From the NCBI GenBank assembly GCA_964606505.1, contig CAZSGM010000004.1, positions 77,832-141,831 of the forward strand: DNA of 64,000 nt. Reading direction: 5' to 3'. Both the position numbers and the translations under genes were made by a program. Below, piece by piece: positions 8,801-18,257 of the stretch (the first letter of the stretch is position 1; each line of letters opens with the position of its first letter). This stretch comes from CAKVOD01 sp964606505. Lineage in GTDB: Bacteria; Bacillota; Clostridia; Christensenellales; UBA1242. A model generated the notes under the pieces. That model was not told the DNA's origin, made no database searches, and worked only from the letters and a program-made list of their open reading frames with translations.

Positions 8801-11279
8801 AGTTGTTGACACCTGCAGGCGCGGTTATGGATATATTAATCGTTGTGTCGGCAGTCGGAGTAAAGGTTTTCTTGTTTGTAGACTCGGTTCCGATTGTTGT
8901 TACCATATAAAGTTTGTGGTTAATCAATATTGTAAAGGATTTGTTTTTGTCGGCTTCAAAGGTTACCGTGCTGCCGTTTCGGACGACAAACTGGTTGACA
9001 AGGCTTCCCGACTCGTCAAGGCGGTAAATTATGAACTGGTCGGCAAGGCTGCTTGTTGACGACGACCCGCTTGTGCCTGTGGTCGTTCCCGAGGTGGAGC
9101 AGCTAAGGTTGGTGGTTACACTGAGTGTGATGTTATAGGATGTCATCAGCATTTGCAGCGTCGGATACCCGTCGTTCATAGTGCTTTTAATAACCCAAGT
9201 ATTTTCAAAGTCCCACTTGTATGATGTGTTACTGCTCCAAGTGAAATGAGCTGACCCCGATGTATAGGTAGTTTCACTTTTTAACTCGCTAAGGTTTGCG
9301 TCAGTTAATGTTAGCGAGTAAAGCCCGTTTGTTGGGTCAGTAACCGCATCATTCGAGCCCGTCAACGAAAATGCTGCACTCCCTCCTGCGCCCGAAGTAA
9401 TAACCACACAATTGTAAACATTAAATTCCTCATCTGCCCAATCTCCATATGGCGATGCCCAACTTGTAATTGCATATATATAGCTCCCACTTTTTGCAGC
9501 AATTTCCACATCCACAAAGCAATTACTAACAGTTGGAGTTATTGTACCCATATCAGATGTTATCGTTACCAGCCCGCCAGCGATAAACCCAAAAACGCAC
9601 AGTCTGGGAACATAAACATTATCCATTGTAACATTCGCAAAGCAATTTTTAATCACAGTTGCCCGTCCAGCAACTAATCCCCCGCAACTAACACCATCAA
9701 AATAAGAACAATATATTTCCTCAATGTTTGCATCTATATAGCAATTTTCTATGTATTGAGCAACACCAGAAATCACTCCACAAAACGCACTGTAGTCCTC
9801 CATATTTACACGCATTTTAATTTTTTCTGTATTGCCATCATTTTTGTTAATGACCTTACAATTTGTTACATTGGTAGCCGATCCAACTATTCCACCGCAT
9901 CTTTCAATGTATGAACTGACAATAGTAATTTTGTTGCCGCTAAATGTACAATTATCGACATTTGTTGCCTTGCCAGCTACTGCTCCAACAGCCGGCACAG
10001 AAAGCAACCTACCCGAATTCCCATCGCTTACAAAATTGGACTTAACTTCACAATGTGAAATTGTTCCTTCTAATTCTGCTACTATTCCCCCCATATATCC
10101 TAATCCTGACGAGCACCCCAATCCCGATGTGCTGCTAGTGAAAATATCCGAATTCATAATGCAATTTTTTACTGTTGAGTTTCCAATGCCCCGACCTACA
10201 ATACCGCCAAAGCGAGCATTATTCCCCCAATATGGTATTTTTATTTCGCCGCCACTAATACTGCAGTCGCTAATTGTGCTCGCATTGCAAGCCCCAACTA
10301 TCCCACCGACTGAACCACGACATTCCCCACTTTTTGTGTAACTAAATATTCCATAGTCGGCAATACTATATTGTAAATTTATGTTTTTAATTTCTCCATT
10401 ACTAACATACCCAAATAATCCACCAAACGCCGCCTCATCCGTTTGTGCACTTACAGTGAAATTTGCAGGAACACTGCCTGCGGTTGCGTCTATTGTTATA
10501 GTTTTGTTCTCGCCTGCGCCACCATCAAATATCCCTGAAAAATAGTTTGTTTGTGTACTGCCTGTCGTAAAGTCAACTGCAATTGGAACCCACGAACTTG
10601 CAGTTATGGTAATGTTGCTGGTAACTTTAAAATAAGTGTTTGAGTAATGCTGACCCGCATTACAGTTGGTTGCTAATAAACTTAAGTCGGCAAGCGTACT
10701 AATTTTATACGGATTGTCTTGCGTGCCACTACCGCTCCAAGTTGAACCTTCCGCTGAAGCAGTTTCAATTTCGGGTGCAACTTTTAAATTTTCGTTCCCG
10801 TTACTTCCGTTTACATAACCGAACCCGACCGCAAACGCAAGGCACGCTACAAGCAGAAAAAGCCACAAACAAAGTTTTGTCGTAGCCGAACGTGTTTTTG
10901 TGTTACTTTTGTAACTAGTATCATTTTTATAACTTATAACATTTTTATAACTATGTTTTAAAGGTATTTGCTTTTTATTTTTTGAAAGTGTTAATAAATT
11001 ATCATTTTTTTGCACATTTTCGCGTTTTTCACAATTTTGCGAACTTTGCAAATTTTGGCAGTTATCCTGCAAAATTTTGCAGGTATACTTATCGTTTTCG
11101 GTAGTATAGCCGCTATTTTTAGCAACTAAATACCCCCCCCCCCCCAGTTTTTTAGCATTTACAAAAGGGGCATTTGAAACACTTAAAAAGTCTGCGTTTT
11201 GGTCGTTTTTTTGATTGTAGACGCAAGCATTTTCAGCGTTAAAGCAATTTGTTTCGTTTAAAATTTGCCTTTTAATCAT
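8787..11279 (-). CDS. Phase-variable GLUG/beta-helix surface protein (in-frame, ON)
   Basis: An 830-residue exported protein. An Asn/Lys-rich leader of about 135 residues precedes a hydrophobic segment (CLWLFLLVACLAFAVGFGY), then a likely signal-peptidase site after TASA. The mature part opens with STWSGSGTQDNPYKISTLADL, the usual start of GLUG-type proteins, and continues with repeated turns such as GGIVGACNASTISDCSISG, consistent with a right-handed beta-helix. A Ser/Thr/Gly-rich linker and a C-terminal domain of about 85 residues, ending VNNWIVI, follow. No ATG lies between the start and the hydrophobic segment, so translation must cross a G13 tract at 11133..11145, in frame here. A GGAG site precedes the ATG. 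The ligand is unknown. The 41327 gene is a paralogue. Confidence 0.85.
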   Translation of the reverse strand: MIKRQILNETNCFNAENACVYNQKNDQNADFLSVSNAPFVNAKKLGGGGYLVAKNSGYTTENDKYTCKILQDNCQNLQSSQNCEKRENVQKNDNLLTLSKNKKQIPLKHSYKNVISYKNDTSYKSNTKTRSATTKLCLWLFLLVACLAFAVGFGYVNGSNGNENLKVAPEIETASAEGSTWSGSGTQDNPYKISTLADLSLLATNCNAGQHYSNTYFKVTSNITITASSWVPIAVDFTTGSTQTNYFSGIFDGGAGENKTITIDATAGSVPANFTVSAQTDEAAFGGLFGYVSNGEIKNINLQYSIADYGIFSYTKSGECRGSVGGIVGACNASTISDCSISGGEIKIPYWGNNARFGGIVGRGIGNSTVKNCIMNSDIFTSSTSGLGCSSGLGYMGGIVAELEGTISHCEVKSNFVSDGNSGRLLSVPAVGAVAGKATNVDNCTFSGNKITIVSSYIERCGGIVGSATNVTNCKVINKNDGNTEKIKMRVNMEDYSAFCGVISGVAQYIENCYIDANIEEIYCSYFDGVSCGGLVAGRATVIKNCFANVTMDNVYVPRLCVFGFIAGGLVTITSDMGTITPTVSNCFVDVEIAAKSGSYIYAITSWASPYGDWADEEFNVYNCVVITSGAGGSAAFSLTGSNDAVTDPTNGLYSLTLTDANLSELKSETTYTSGSAHFTWSSNTSYKWDFENTWVIKSTMNDGYPTLQMLMTSYNITLSVTTNLSCSTSGTTTGTSGSSSTSSLADQFIIYRLDESGSLVNQFVVRNGSTVTFEADKNKSFTILINHKLYMVTTIGTESTNKKTFTPTADTTINISITAPAGVNNWIVI
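11133..11145 (-). repeat. G13 homopolymer inside the coding sequence
   Basis: Thirteen C on the plus strand (13 G in the coding strand) encode part of Leu-Gly-Gly-Gly-Gly near residue 46 of the surface protein. A change of one base would shift the frame before the hydrophobic segment. Tracts of this length slip readily in bacteria, so this is a likely phase-variation switch. Confidence 0.8.
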
Positions 11280-11896
11280 AATTTACTCCTTATTAAAATA
11301 AACTTTAAAACAAACACCGTGTACAGCAATAATCAACTATAGTTTTAATTTGCTTGCTTAATTACCGCGCAATTTAAGCGATATTCCATTGCAATTTACG
11401 CAATAAAAACTTATATATTTTTTGCCCCACTTCAACATTTGTTGCGCAACCTAAAGTGGTTACTTTCAATTGTTAGTATACACAATTTAAATAAAAAAAT
11501 CAAACATTTTGATATGCTTGATTGAAATTTTTGTTTTTACTTGTAATCACGCTCATTTCACTCGCGCCCTGTCCTGTCTTGTGCGTACTCTCGCAGTCCC
11601 TCATACTTACAGTTCTCGGTTGTATAAAAAACAACTTTGCGCAAGCGCGTACGTGTTTCGTATCTTTATTTTATTTGCATTCCCTAACTTAGTTGCGCAT
11701 GCAAGCACACGCATACTTAGACACACAGTCCCGTAACGTATCTGCGCTTGCCTGCACACCGCCAGTGTAAAGTTCCGCACACAATTTACTCGAAAGACAT
11801 ACCTAAATATTATCAAACTTACTCAATGAAAGCCTTGGGCTACTTATGCACTTCCTCAAGGCTCGCAATGCTGCGGTTGTTTGTGTGGGGTGCTTC
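11280..11896. other. Intergenic, no gene seen
   Basis: About 600 bases between the rsmD stop and the beta-helix protein start. The part next to the protein gene is AT-rich and should carry its promoter. The part from about 11560 to 11800 has higher GC with many short CGC and GCA words, but both strands give only short frames without ribosome sites. It could be a decayed gene. Confidence 0.4.
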
Positions 11897-12487
11897 CTAA
11901 ACATTTGTTTCGGTGTCCGCAGATATAGGTGGCTCGCTCTCTTTGAGTTTCAACAAAAGTATACGTTTTATTCCAAAGGTGCGGTTTTTAAGTTCGTCAA
12001 AAAACTCGTAGACTTTGTCGTCCATTTTATCTTCTTTAGCCATTTCGACGACGCAAATGCCGTTTGCGGTAAGAGTTTTAAGTTCAACGATTTTCAAAAG
12101 CGCTTGGCTCTCCAACCCTTTATGGTACGGCGGGTCAAGCAAAATTATGTCGAAGTTTTGCCCGCGTCTTTTGAAGTTAAGCAACGCTTTTTCGTACGGC
12201 AAGTTTAAAATAAGCGGTTCGTATTTCATTGAAAGCGCGTTCTTACGCACGAGGTCGCAACTCTTCGGGTTCATATCCACAAAAACGGCGCTTTCGGCGT
12301 ATCTACTGAGGCACTCAAGCCCAAGCGCGCCTGAACCTGCAAACAAGTCAAGCACCCTCGCGTCCTGTATGTAGGGGTCGAGGAGTCCAAACATACTTGT
12401 TTTAACCAAGTCCGCTGTTGGGCGCGTCCCCTCAAAGTTCGGCAACAACAATTTTTTGCCCCTGTTTCTTCCTGCTATTATTCTCAT
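11897..12487 (-). CDS. rsmD: 16S rRNA (guanine-N2)-methyltransferase RsmD
   Basis: RsmD methylates G966 of 16S rRNA on the assembled small subunit. The 196-residue length is normal. It starts MRIIAGRNRGKKL and has TRPTADLVKTSMF near residue 21, the SAM-binding motif VLDLFAGSGALGLE at about 44-57, and the catalytic LLDPPYHKG near 118, which takes the place of NPPY. There is no ribosome site before the ATG. Instead TGCTATAAT ends six bases upstream, so the mRNA is probably leaderless (see 12494..12502). Confidence 0.95.
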   Translation of the reverse strand: MRIIAGRNRGKKLLLPNFEGTRPTADLVKTSMFGLLDPYIQDARVLDLFAGSGALGLECLSRYAESAVFVDMNPKSCDLVRKNALSMKYEPLILNLPYEKALLNFKRRGQNFDIILLDPPYHKGLESQALLKIVELKTLTANGICVVEMAKEDKMDDKVYEFFDELKNRTFGIKRILLLKLKESEPPISADTETNV

Positions 12488-12493
12488 AATGGT

Positions 12494-12502
12494 ATTATAG
12501 CA
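12494..12502 (-). promoter_or_regulatory. Extended -10 promoter giving a leaderless rsmD mRNA
   Basis: TGCTATAAT on the minus strand is an extended -10 element with a perfect TATAAT. Its last base is seven positions from the A of the rsmD ATG, where transcription would be expected to start. No good -35 and no Shine-Dalgarno sequence are present. Confidence 0.6.
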
Positions 12503-12641
12503 TAATAAAGTGATTTTTCATAGTTTTTTTTGTATTTTTTCAACAAGATTTCGGCAACTTTTTTAAATTTACAGCATTAGAGTTGCAATTATATTAATAT
12601 ATAATGTATGCAATCAATCAAAAAAGCGCAAAACAACTAAC

Positions 12642-13967
12642 CTATTCTCGCAAAAGGTTGAAGTTTGTCAAAACCTCGTATTCAATCGTGTTTGAAAGTT
12701 TTGCGAGGTCTTGAGCGGTTATTTCCTCTTCGCCGTCGCTACCTAAAAGCGTTGCGTGCGGCAACAGTTTTGGGTCAACACCAAACAGGTCGTCGACTGA
12801 TTTATACAAATTGTAGTTGCGCGGAAATGATTTTTGTATCATTGATTTAAAAGACAACATCATCACTTCGTCGCCAAAGGTTGGAGTTATGTGGAGAGTG
12901 TCGCAAATTTTGTTGACGGCGTTATCAAAAATTCCGCTGCAGGTGTAGGTCGTTTTGAGTTTTAGGTTGGTTATGTCGCACATTAGCATATCCATACACA
13001 CACGCCCGACGATTGGGCATTTCTGACCGCAGATTAGAACGACCCCGTTTTGGTATGCGCGCGCGTAACCATCCGCGTACCCGATTGCGACGACGGCGAT
13101 TTGCATTCGGTGGGTTGCGACGAAACTTGCGCCGTAACCGACGCTTTCGCCCTTTTGCAAGGTTTGCGTTTTAACCACCTTTGCGCGGACTTGAAGACAG
13201 GGTTTGAGCGCGACTTTGGTTGAGTTCGTGTAACCGTACATTGCTAGCCCGACGCGCACCATATCGTAACAGAACTTGCCCGAGCGCAGAAACGCGGAAC
13301 TGTTGCTTGCGTGCGCGATTATTTTTTTGTTGTCGATAACATCAAGCATTGCTTGGAACTTGGCGTTTTGACGCTTGAGTTTGTAACTGTTGTCGCTGTC
13401 GGCGGTCGCGAAGTGGGTATAGACACCCTCGACGGTTATATTTGCGTAGTTAGAAATTTGAGTTAAAAGCGTTTGCAGTTGCAGCGGGGTTTTGACGCCG
13501 AGGCGGTTCATTCCTGTATTAACCTTAATATGCACGTACGCGCGCTTGCTTAAATCCGCGGCGGCGGTGCTAATAAATTCAACATCTTGCAGCGAGTCGA
13601 CTGTTAGGCGGATACCTTTTTTGATGAGCGTGGGCAGGTCGGCTTGCGAAACTTTGCCTAAAATGAGGATACGCTTTTTCAGTTTTAGCGCGCGGACTTG
13701 CAACGCCTCTTTTGCGTTTGCAACGGCAAAATAGTCAACTAAGTCTGCTATGCCGTTACAAACTTCTTTGTAGCCGTGCCCGTAGGCATTTGCTTTGACA
13801 ACGGCGCAAAATTTGGGCGGACAACCGTACTTACGTTTGCGGAGTTTGTGCGTTTTTTTGTTCTTTTTGCTTAAAATTTCGGTTTTTTGACTGTTTTTTG
13901 CGGAAATTTCCTTTAATTTTAATATATTTTCGCGCAGCGCTTCAATGTTTACTGTTTTTTCTATCAT
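12642..13967 (-). CDS. alr: Alanine racemase
   Basis: Alr is a PLP enzyme making D-alanine for peptidoglycan. AVVKANAYGHG carries the PLP lysine (Lys58). HIKVNTGMNRLGV and EGVYTHFATAD follow in the barrel, and the C-terminal domain has KGESVGYGASF with the second catalytic Tyr and VGRVCMDMLMCDI. At 441 residues it is about 70 longer than usual; much of the excess is a Lys-rich insertion around residues 24-48 and an extension near residues 340-385. No ribosome site precedes the ATG; a promoter ends six bases upstream, which suggests a leaderless mRNA. murI and ddl, which also handle D-amino acids, lie 36 kb away. Confidence 0.95.
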   Translation of the reverse strand: MIEKTVNIEALRENILKLKEISAKNSQKTEILSKKNKKTHKLRKRKYGCPPKFCAVVKANAYGHGYKEVCNGIADLVDYFAVANAKEALQVRALKLKKRILILGKVSQADLPTLIKKGIRLTVDSLQDVEFISTAAADLSKRAYVHIKVNTGMNRLGVKTPLQLQTLLTQISNYANITVEGVYTHFATADSDNSYKLKRQNAKFQAMLDVIDNKKIIAHASNSSAFLRSGKFCYDMVRVGLAMYGYTNSTKVALKPCLQVRAKVVKTQTLQKGESVGYGASFVATHRMQIAVVAIGYADGYARAYQNGVVLICGQKCPIVGRVCMDMLMCDITNLKLKTTYTCSGIFDNAVNKICDTLHITPTFGDEVMMLSFKSMIQKSFPRNYNLYKSVDDLFGVDPKLLPHATLLGSDGEEEITAQDLAKLSNTIEYEVLTNFNLLRE

Positions 13968-13973
13968 AAAAAT

Positions 13974-14003
13974 AGTTTATGCGGGGCGGCGCGATAATGT
14001 CAT
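13974..14003 (-). promoter_or_regulatory. Promoter giving a leaderless alr mRNA
   Basis: On the minus strand ATGACA (14003..13998), an 18-base spacer and TAAACT (13979..13974) point at alr. Only six bases separate the -10 from the ATG, so transcription should begin at or next to the start codon. No ribosome site is visible. Confidence 0.5.
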
Positions 14004-14097
14004 TTTTCGCACTTGATTAGTTCAAAAAATATTGGTATGGCACAAAAGAATTATAAAACCATTAAAAATCCCCTATAAAATAAACCATACAAAATAA

Positions 14098-14136
14098 AAA
14101 AACTAAGCAATTTTAAGTTAAGCTGCTTAGTTTTTA
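14098..14136 (-). terminator. Intrinsic terminator, probably bidirectional
   Basis: ACTAAGCA and TGCTTAGT form a stem with a 14-base loop. T runs follow on both strands (seven on the minus strand, five on the plus strand). It lies about 180 bp past the small gene at 14314 and separates it from alr. Confidence 0.75.
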
Positions 14137-14313
14137 AGTTTCTATTACAAACAAAATGTTTTTTCTCGCTCGTTTCGTTCAAACCGCGATAAAATGTTTT
14201 TAGTTTTCTACATTTTATGCACACAAAATGCGGGGTTTGACTGCAGTTTTTCCGCAACAAATATACATTTTAAGCGTCATTTTTACTCGTGCAACAGTTT
14301 TGCGCATACGAAA

Positions 14314-14577
14314 TTATTTTAAATGTTCGCCTTGAAGTTCTGCGTTATACGACTCGCAAGCAAGTTTCAGGTGCGCCCCTGCGTGCGCTTCCCTTCTGCT
14401 GCTCAAAACTTTTGTCTCAACAAGCAATGCGTATTTGTACGCGCTGTCAATAACTTTTGCGCTGCCACGTGTTTCTTCTGGAGCATTAACTGCGCGCAAA
14501 ATCATCCCTTTATAACCTTCAGTCAAATTCATTTGGTCGATGTACATCAATATTACTTGTTTTTTATCTCTTTCCAT
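14314..14577 (-). CDS. Small hypothetical protein
   Basis: An 87-residue soluble, charged protein that I do not recognise. It is probably helical (MERDKKQVILMYIDQMNLTEG onwards), without Cys pairs or membrane segments. An AGAGG site six to seven bases upstream of the ATG supports it as a real gene. It lies 128 bp after feoB in the same direction and ahead of a good terminator, so it may be the last gene of a feoB transcript. Confidence 0.7.
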   Translation of the reverse strand: MERDKKQVILMYIDQMNLTEGYKGMILRAVNAPEETRGSAKVIDSAYKYALLVETKVLSSRREAHAGAHLKLACESYNAELQGEHLK

Positions 14578-14705
14578 ACTTTTCCTCTTTTGATAGTTAG
14601 TTTAGCGACACAAATTGCGGCGGCTCAATGTTAACGCGAGTGCTGCAAAGTTTTGCGTCAATACCGAATTTGATTATACCATACAAATGCGCGTTTGTCA
14701 ATATA

Positions 14706-17537
14706 TTATCCCTTATATGGACAGCTTTGACAATCTTTGGGGCGCGTAAAATAGGCGACACATTTTACTGTTGCGTAACAAATGATTGTTATGGCAGCGA
14801 GCACGGCGGCGCCGAGGAGCCAACCATAGAGGGCGATTAGGCTTGCGATTTTGTAGACGGCAAATGCTGCGACATAGGCAACGGCGAGTTGGAGCGCGAC
14901 GAAAATTGTTGTCCATTTTGCGCCGACTTCTGCACGCATTGCGCTGATTGTTGCGATACACGGAGTATAGAGGAGACAGAAAGTTAGGAACGCGAGTGCG
15001 CTTGGTTGAGTGAAACAGATTGCACTGGTTGGGAGGGTTAGGCTTGCGCCGACGAGGGCATTTGAGGCAGAGACATTGTTGATTATGCCAATGCTGCTGA
15101 CAATAAGTTCCTTCGCAATCACCCCTGCGAGCAAAGCACTGACGGCTCCCCATTCTCCGAACCCTAGCGGCGCAAAGAGTGGCGCTAGGAGTTGGGCGGC
15201 GCTTTGGAGTATGCTTGACTTGCTTTGCGCGGCATCCGCCGTTCCAACAAACTCGAGGGATAGCGTAAAACTTTGAAGCAACCAAATAATGATTGAGAAG
15301 CAAAAAATGTAGCCGCCTATGCGGGTTAGGAACTGGCACGTGTTTCTTTTGAGCGACGACCACAACACGCGTGCGCGAGGAATACGGTACGGCGGAAACT
15401 CTAATATGAAACTTGAGTCGCGGGTTTTGAGGGCAGTTTTGTCAAGCACGTTTGCAATGAGTATTCCTAAGAGCGCGGACAGGACGTACAGGAGAAAAAT
15501 TACTAGGACGTTCCCTTGCGCGAAAAACGCGCCGCCGATTACTGCAAAGACAGGGAGTTTTGCGCTGCACGCCATATAGGGGGTAGTTAGAATTGTTTTT
15601 ATTTTTTCTGTTTTGTTGTTCAAATTTTCCGCTGTCATAATTGCGGTTGCTGTGCAGCCAAACCCCATTAAAAAAGTAAAGACACTTTTGCCAGATAACC
15701 CTACCTTACAAAAAATCCCCTCCATTAAATACGCGAGGCGCGCCATGTACCCGCTTTCTTCAAAGACGGTCAGAAAGAAAAACAGCAGCATAACTTGAGG
15801 CAAAAATGCAACGACCGAACCGACTCCGCCAAGTATGCCGTCCGACACTAGCGAATAGACAAATCCACGCCCGAGATTGTATTCAATAAAAAACAAAATT
15901 GGCGCACCGATAACCTCTACAATGATAAACTCAAAAACGCTACTTATGTACGCGCCGACGCTTGAAAACGTTAGGTAAAAAACAAGCAACATTATACACG
16001 CAAAAATTGGAATTGCAAGGTATTTATTTAATAAAATTTTATCTAGCTTTTGCGTTTGCGATTTTGGCGCGTTTTTATTTTTTACTACATTTTTATTGAA
16101 AAATGACGTTTTTTTAGTGTTTTTTTGCGTTTTTTCACTATTTTTTTGCGCAATATTTTTTTCGGTTATTTTTTTCGCACTATTTTTTATGCCAAAATTT
16201 TCGTTATTTTTTGCATTATTTAAGTAAATATTTTTATTATTTTTTTTGTGAATAATTATACTATTTTTATTATTTTCAGTTAAATTATTATTGTTAATTT
16301 TATCATTATTATTACTAATATAATCGTCGTTATTAACATTATTATTTTTGCAATTATTAATTTTATTGTTTTTATTTAATAATTTATTATCTTTTATTTC
16401 GCAATTATTATTTGTAAAAACATTGCCGCTTAATTCGTAATTATTTTTGCAATGCAAATGCAATTTATAATCGCATTTTTTCAATAATTCATCAATATAT
16501 TTGTAGCGCGCATTATATAATTTCTCTTGATAATCGAACGCCGATAAAATATTATTTAATTCCGCATTTTTGCTAGCTTTTACTAAAAATCTGTCATCCC
16601 CTTCTATTAATCTTAATGCAATAAAATTTAATAAATTTTCATTATTTTCTAAATTATTTATGTATTTTTTTGAATTATTTATATTATTTTCAAAATTATT
16701 TGCACAATGTACGCAATTATATTCCCCTTTTAATTCGCAAACATTATTTAATTTGCAAATATTTTTTCCGCAATTATTATTTTCACAATTATTATTTACA
16801 CATTTTTTATTTAGTGTACATTTATTATTTTCATTACAACTATTATTATTTTTACAGTTTAAAATGTTTTTATTTTTGCAATTATTATTTTTTATATTCA
16901 CAAATATTTTATTGCAATTTTCAAATGTAGAATTAATTAAATCAACATTTAATAAATTATTTTTTATTATAATTCTTTTAATTTTTTCGATTGGAAAATC
17001 ATTTAAATAATTAAAATTATTTTTTGCGCTTGTACACATTTCGGGGTTATAATTTTTGAAGAAGTTTTTAATTTCTTCGCTTGAAAAAAAATCAATTACG
17101 CTAACATTTATTTTTAGTTCACTTATTAATTTTTCGATGTCAAAAAGCGCAGGAGTTTTGGTTGACTTTCCAAATTTATTTACTAAGAGAGTTACGGGCA
17201 AATTCAACTCAAGTAGTTGCAGCGTAAGCAGCAGGTTGCGGCGCAGGTTGTTTTGTTCGCATATGTTTAGAATAGGAGCGCCCACCACTGCGACAAAATC
17301 AGAAGTTGTTGTTTCCTCGAGACTGAACGGCGCGAGTGAGTATGTTCCTGCCAAGTCAACAAGTGCAGACACAGGCGCAGGGATTGCGAGCGAGCGCAGG
17401 GTTGCGCCGACGGTTACGCCGTGCCAATTGCCGATGTGGAGTGCGGAGTTTGTGGCACGGTTGACGAGTGAGGTTTTGCCCGTGTTAGGGTTTCCGACAA
17501 GCAAAACGACGGGTGCAGAATATTCTTGTTTTATCAT
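14706..17537 (-). CDS. feoB: Ferrous iron transporter FeoB with two Asn-rich insertions
   Basis: FeoB imports Fe2+ and has an N-terminal G domain and a polytopic membrane domain. The P-loop GNPNTGKT is at residues 15-22, followed by HIGNWHGVTVGA. G3 reads DLAGTYSL instead of DxPGxYSL, and G4 reads NKFGK instead of NKxD. The helical part (FIALRLIEGDDRF to ARYKYIDELLKKC) is flanked by two insertions of mostly Asn, Lys and Ile, about residues 205-300 and 375-505, encoded by extremely AT-rich DNA (about 16080-16990). The membrane part is well conserved, with GFGCTATAIMTAE and CSAKLPVFAVIGG. At 943 residues it is about 250-300 longer than usual. feoA lies divergently upstream. There is no ribosome site at the ATG. 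Confidence 0.95.
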   Translation of the reverse strand: MIKQEYSAPVVLLVGNPNTGKTSLVNRATNSALHIGNWHGVTVGATLRSLAIPAPVSALVDLAGTYSLAPFSLEETTTSDFVAVVGAPILNICEQNNLRRNLLLTLQLLELNLPVTLLVNKFGKSTKTPALFDIEKLISELKINVSVIDFFSSEEIKNFFKNYNPEMCTSAKNNFNYLNDFPIEKIKRIIIKNNLLNVDLINSTFENCNKIFVNIKNNNCKNKNILNCKNNNSCNENNKCTLNKKCVNNNCENNNCGKNICKLNNVCELKGEYNCVHCANNFENNINNSKKYINNLENNENLLNFIALRLIEGDDRFLVKASKNAELNNILSAFDYQEKLYNARYKYIDELLKKCDYKLHLHCKNNYELSGNVFTNNNCEIKDNKLLNKNNKINNCKNNNVNNDDYISNNNDKINNNNLTENNKNSIIIHKKNNKNIYLNNAKNNENFGIKNSAKKITEKNIAQKNSEKTQKNTKKTSFFNKNVVKNKNAPKSQTQKLDKILLNKYLAIPIFACIMLLVFYLTFSSVGAYISSVFEFIIVEVIGAPILFFIEYNLGRGFVYSLVSDGILGGVGSVVAFLPQVMLLFFFLTVFEESGYMARLAYLMEGIFCKVGLSGKSVFTFLMGFGCTATAIMTAENLNNKTEKIKTILTTPYMACSAKLPVFAVIGGAFFAQGNVLVIFLLYVLSALLGILIANVLDKTALKTRDSSFILEFPPYRIPRARVLWSSLKRNTCQFLTRIGGYIFCFSIIIWLLQSFTLSLEFVGTADAAQSKSSILQSAAQLLAPLFAPLGFGEWGAVSALLAGVIAKELIVSSIGIINNVSASNALVGASLTLPTSAICFTQPSALAFLTFCLLYTPCIATISAMRAEVGAKWTTIFVALQLAVAYVAAFAVYKIASLIALYGWLLGAAVLAAITIICYATVKCVAYFTRPKDCQSCPYKG

Positions 17538-17674
17538 AGTTTATTTTATGAACTCGACACCCGCATTTAGTACTACTTAGATAATATTCGCCACACGCTT
17601 AACTCGCGCATATTAACTGCGCTCCACCGTTCTTCTTTTAGTTATGAGTCCTATATTTACTATTTCCGCAATTA

Positions 17675-17705
17675 AAAAAAGTGCAAACAATGTTGCACTT
17701 TTTAC
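17675..17705. terminator. Hairpin with T tracts between feoB and feoA
   Basis: AAAAAGTGCAA and TTGCACTTTTT form a stem with a six-base loop 20-odd bases ahead of feoA. Five T follow on the plus strand and seven on the minus strand. It could end minus-strand transcription coming from 18258 or act as a leader terminator for feoA; the sequence alone does not decide. Confidence 0.5.
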
Positions 17706-17727
17706 CTTTTAAAGAATAATATACATT

Positions 17728-18081
17728 ATGAAAATAACGAATAACTATGTTGAAAACTGCGATTTTGGCTGTAAAAACGCGTCAGAACGCTTAAATTTTG
17801 CTAAAAATACACGCTTTACAGATGTTTCTCCTCTAAAATTAAGTGAAATGCCCAGCAACAAGGTTTGCAAGGTCGTTTCTATTTCTGCCGAACCTCGATT
17901 GAGACGCCGACTTCTCGAGCTGGGTTTTGTAACGGGCGCGACTGTTCAGGTTGTAAACATTTCGCCGATGTCGAGAGCGTTTTTACTCGTCGTGCAAAAC
18001 TCGCTACTGTGCATAAGGCGAGATGTTTTAGAACATATTGAAGTGGACAACTTGCGCGGGCTGGGAGCGTTGCGTGTTTGA
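17728..18081 (+). CDS. feoA: Ferrous iron transport protein FeoA
   Basis: FeoA is a small SH3-like cytoplasmic partner of FeoB. Residues 41-110 carry the domain: KVCKVVSISAEPRLRRRLLELGFVTGATVQVV, then SLLCIRRDVLEHIEV. About 40 extra N-terminal residues have no similarity, so translation might begin at the ATG at 17848 (MPSNKVC); neither start has a strong ribosome site. It is transcribed away from feoB, so the 190-bp spacer should hold both promoters; no clear Fur box is seen there. Confidence 0.88.
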   Translation: MKITNNYVENCDFGCKNASERLNFAKNTRFTDVSPLKLSEMPSNKVCKVVSISAEPRLRRRLLELGFVTGATVQVVNISPMSRAFLLVVQNSLLCIRRDVLEHIEVDNLRGLGALRV

Positions 18082-18257
18082 GTTCCGCACCACACTAATT
18101 GAGCAAAACGCGAGCGCAAGGCGCACGGGCAAGCCCACAAATTGCGGCGCGTGAGCAAAGTGTAGCCGCTCAACACGAGTAAGGCACACGCTCGCGAGAC
18201 ATAAACAAAGCACGAGTTCACGGCGCAAGCAACACACAAGTTCACGGAATAGGAATG

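Noticed and set aside
11509..11816. Short frames on both strands in the GC-richer spacer
   Set aside because: No ribosome sites, Cys/Arg-rich translations, no recognisable family.
14051..14260. Minus-strand open frame of 69 codons
   Set aside because: It spans the terminator at 14098..14136 and has no ribosome site.
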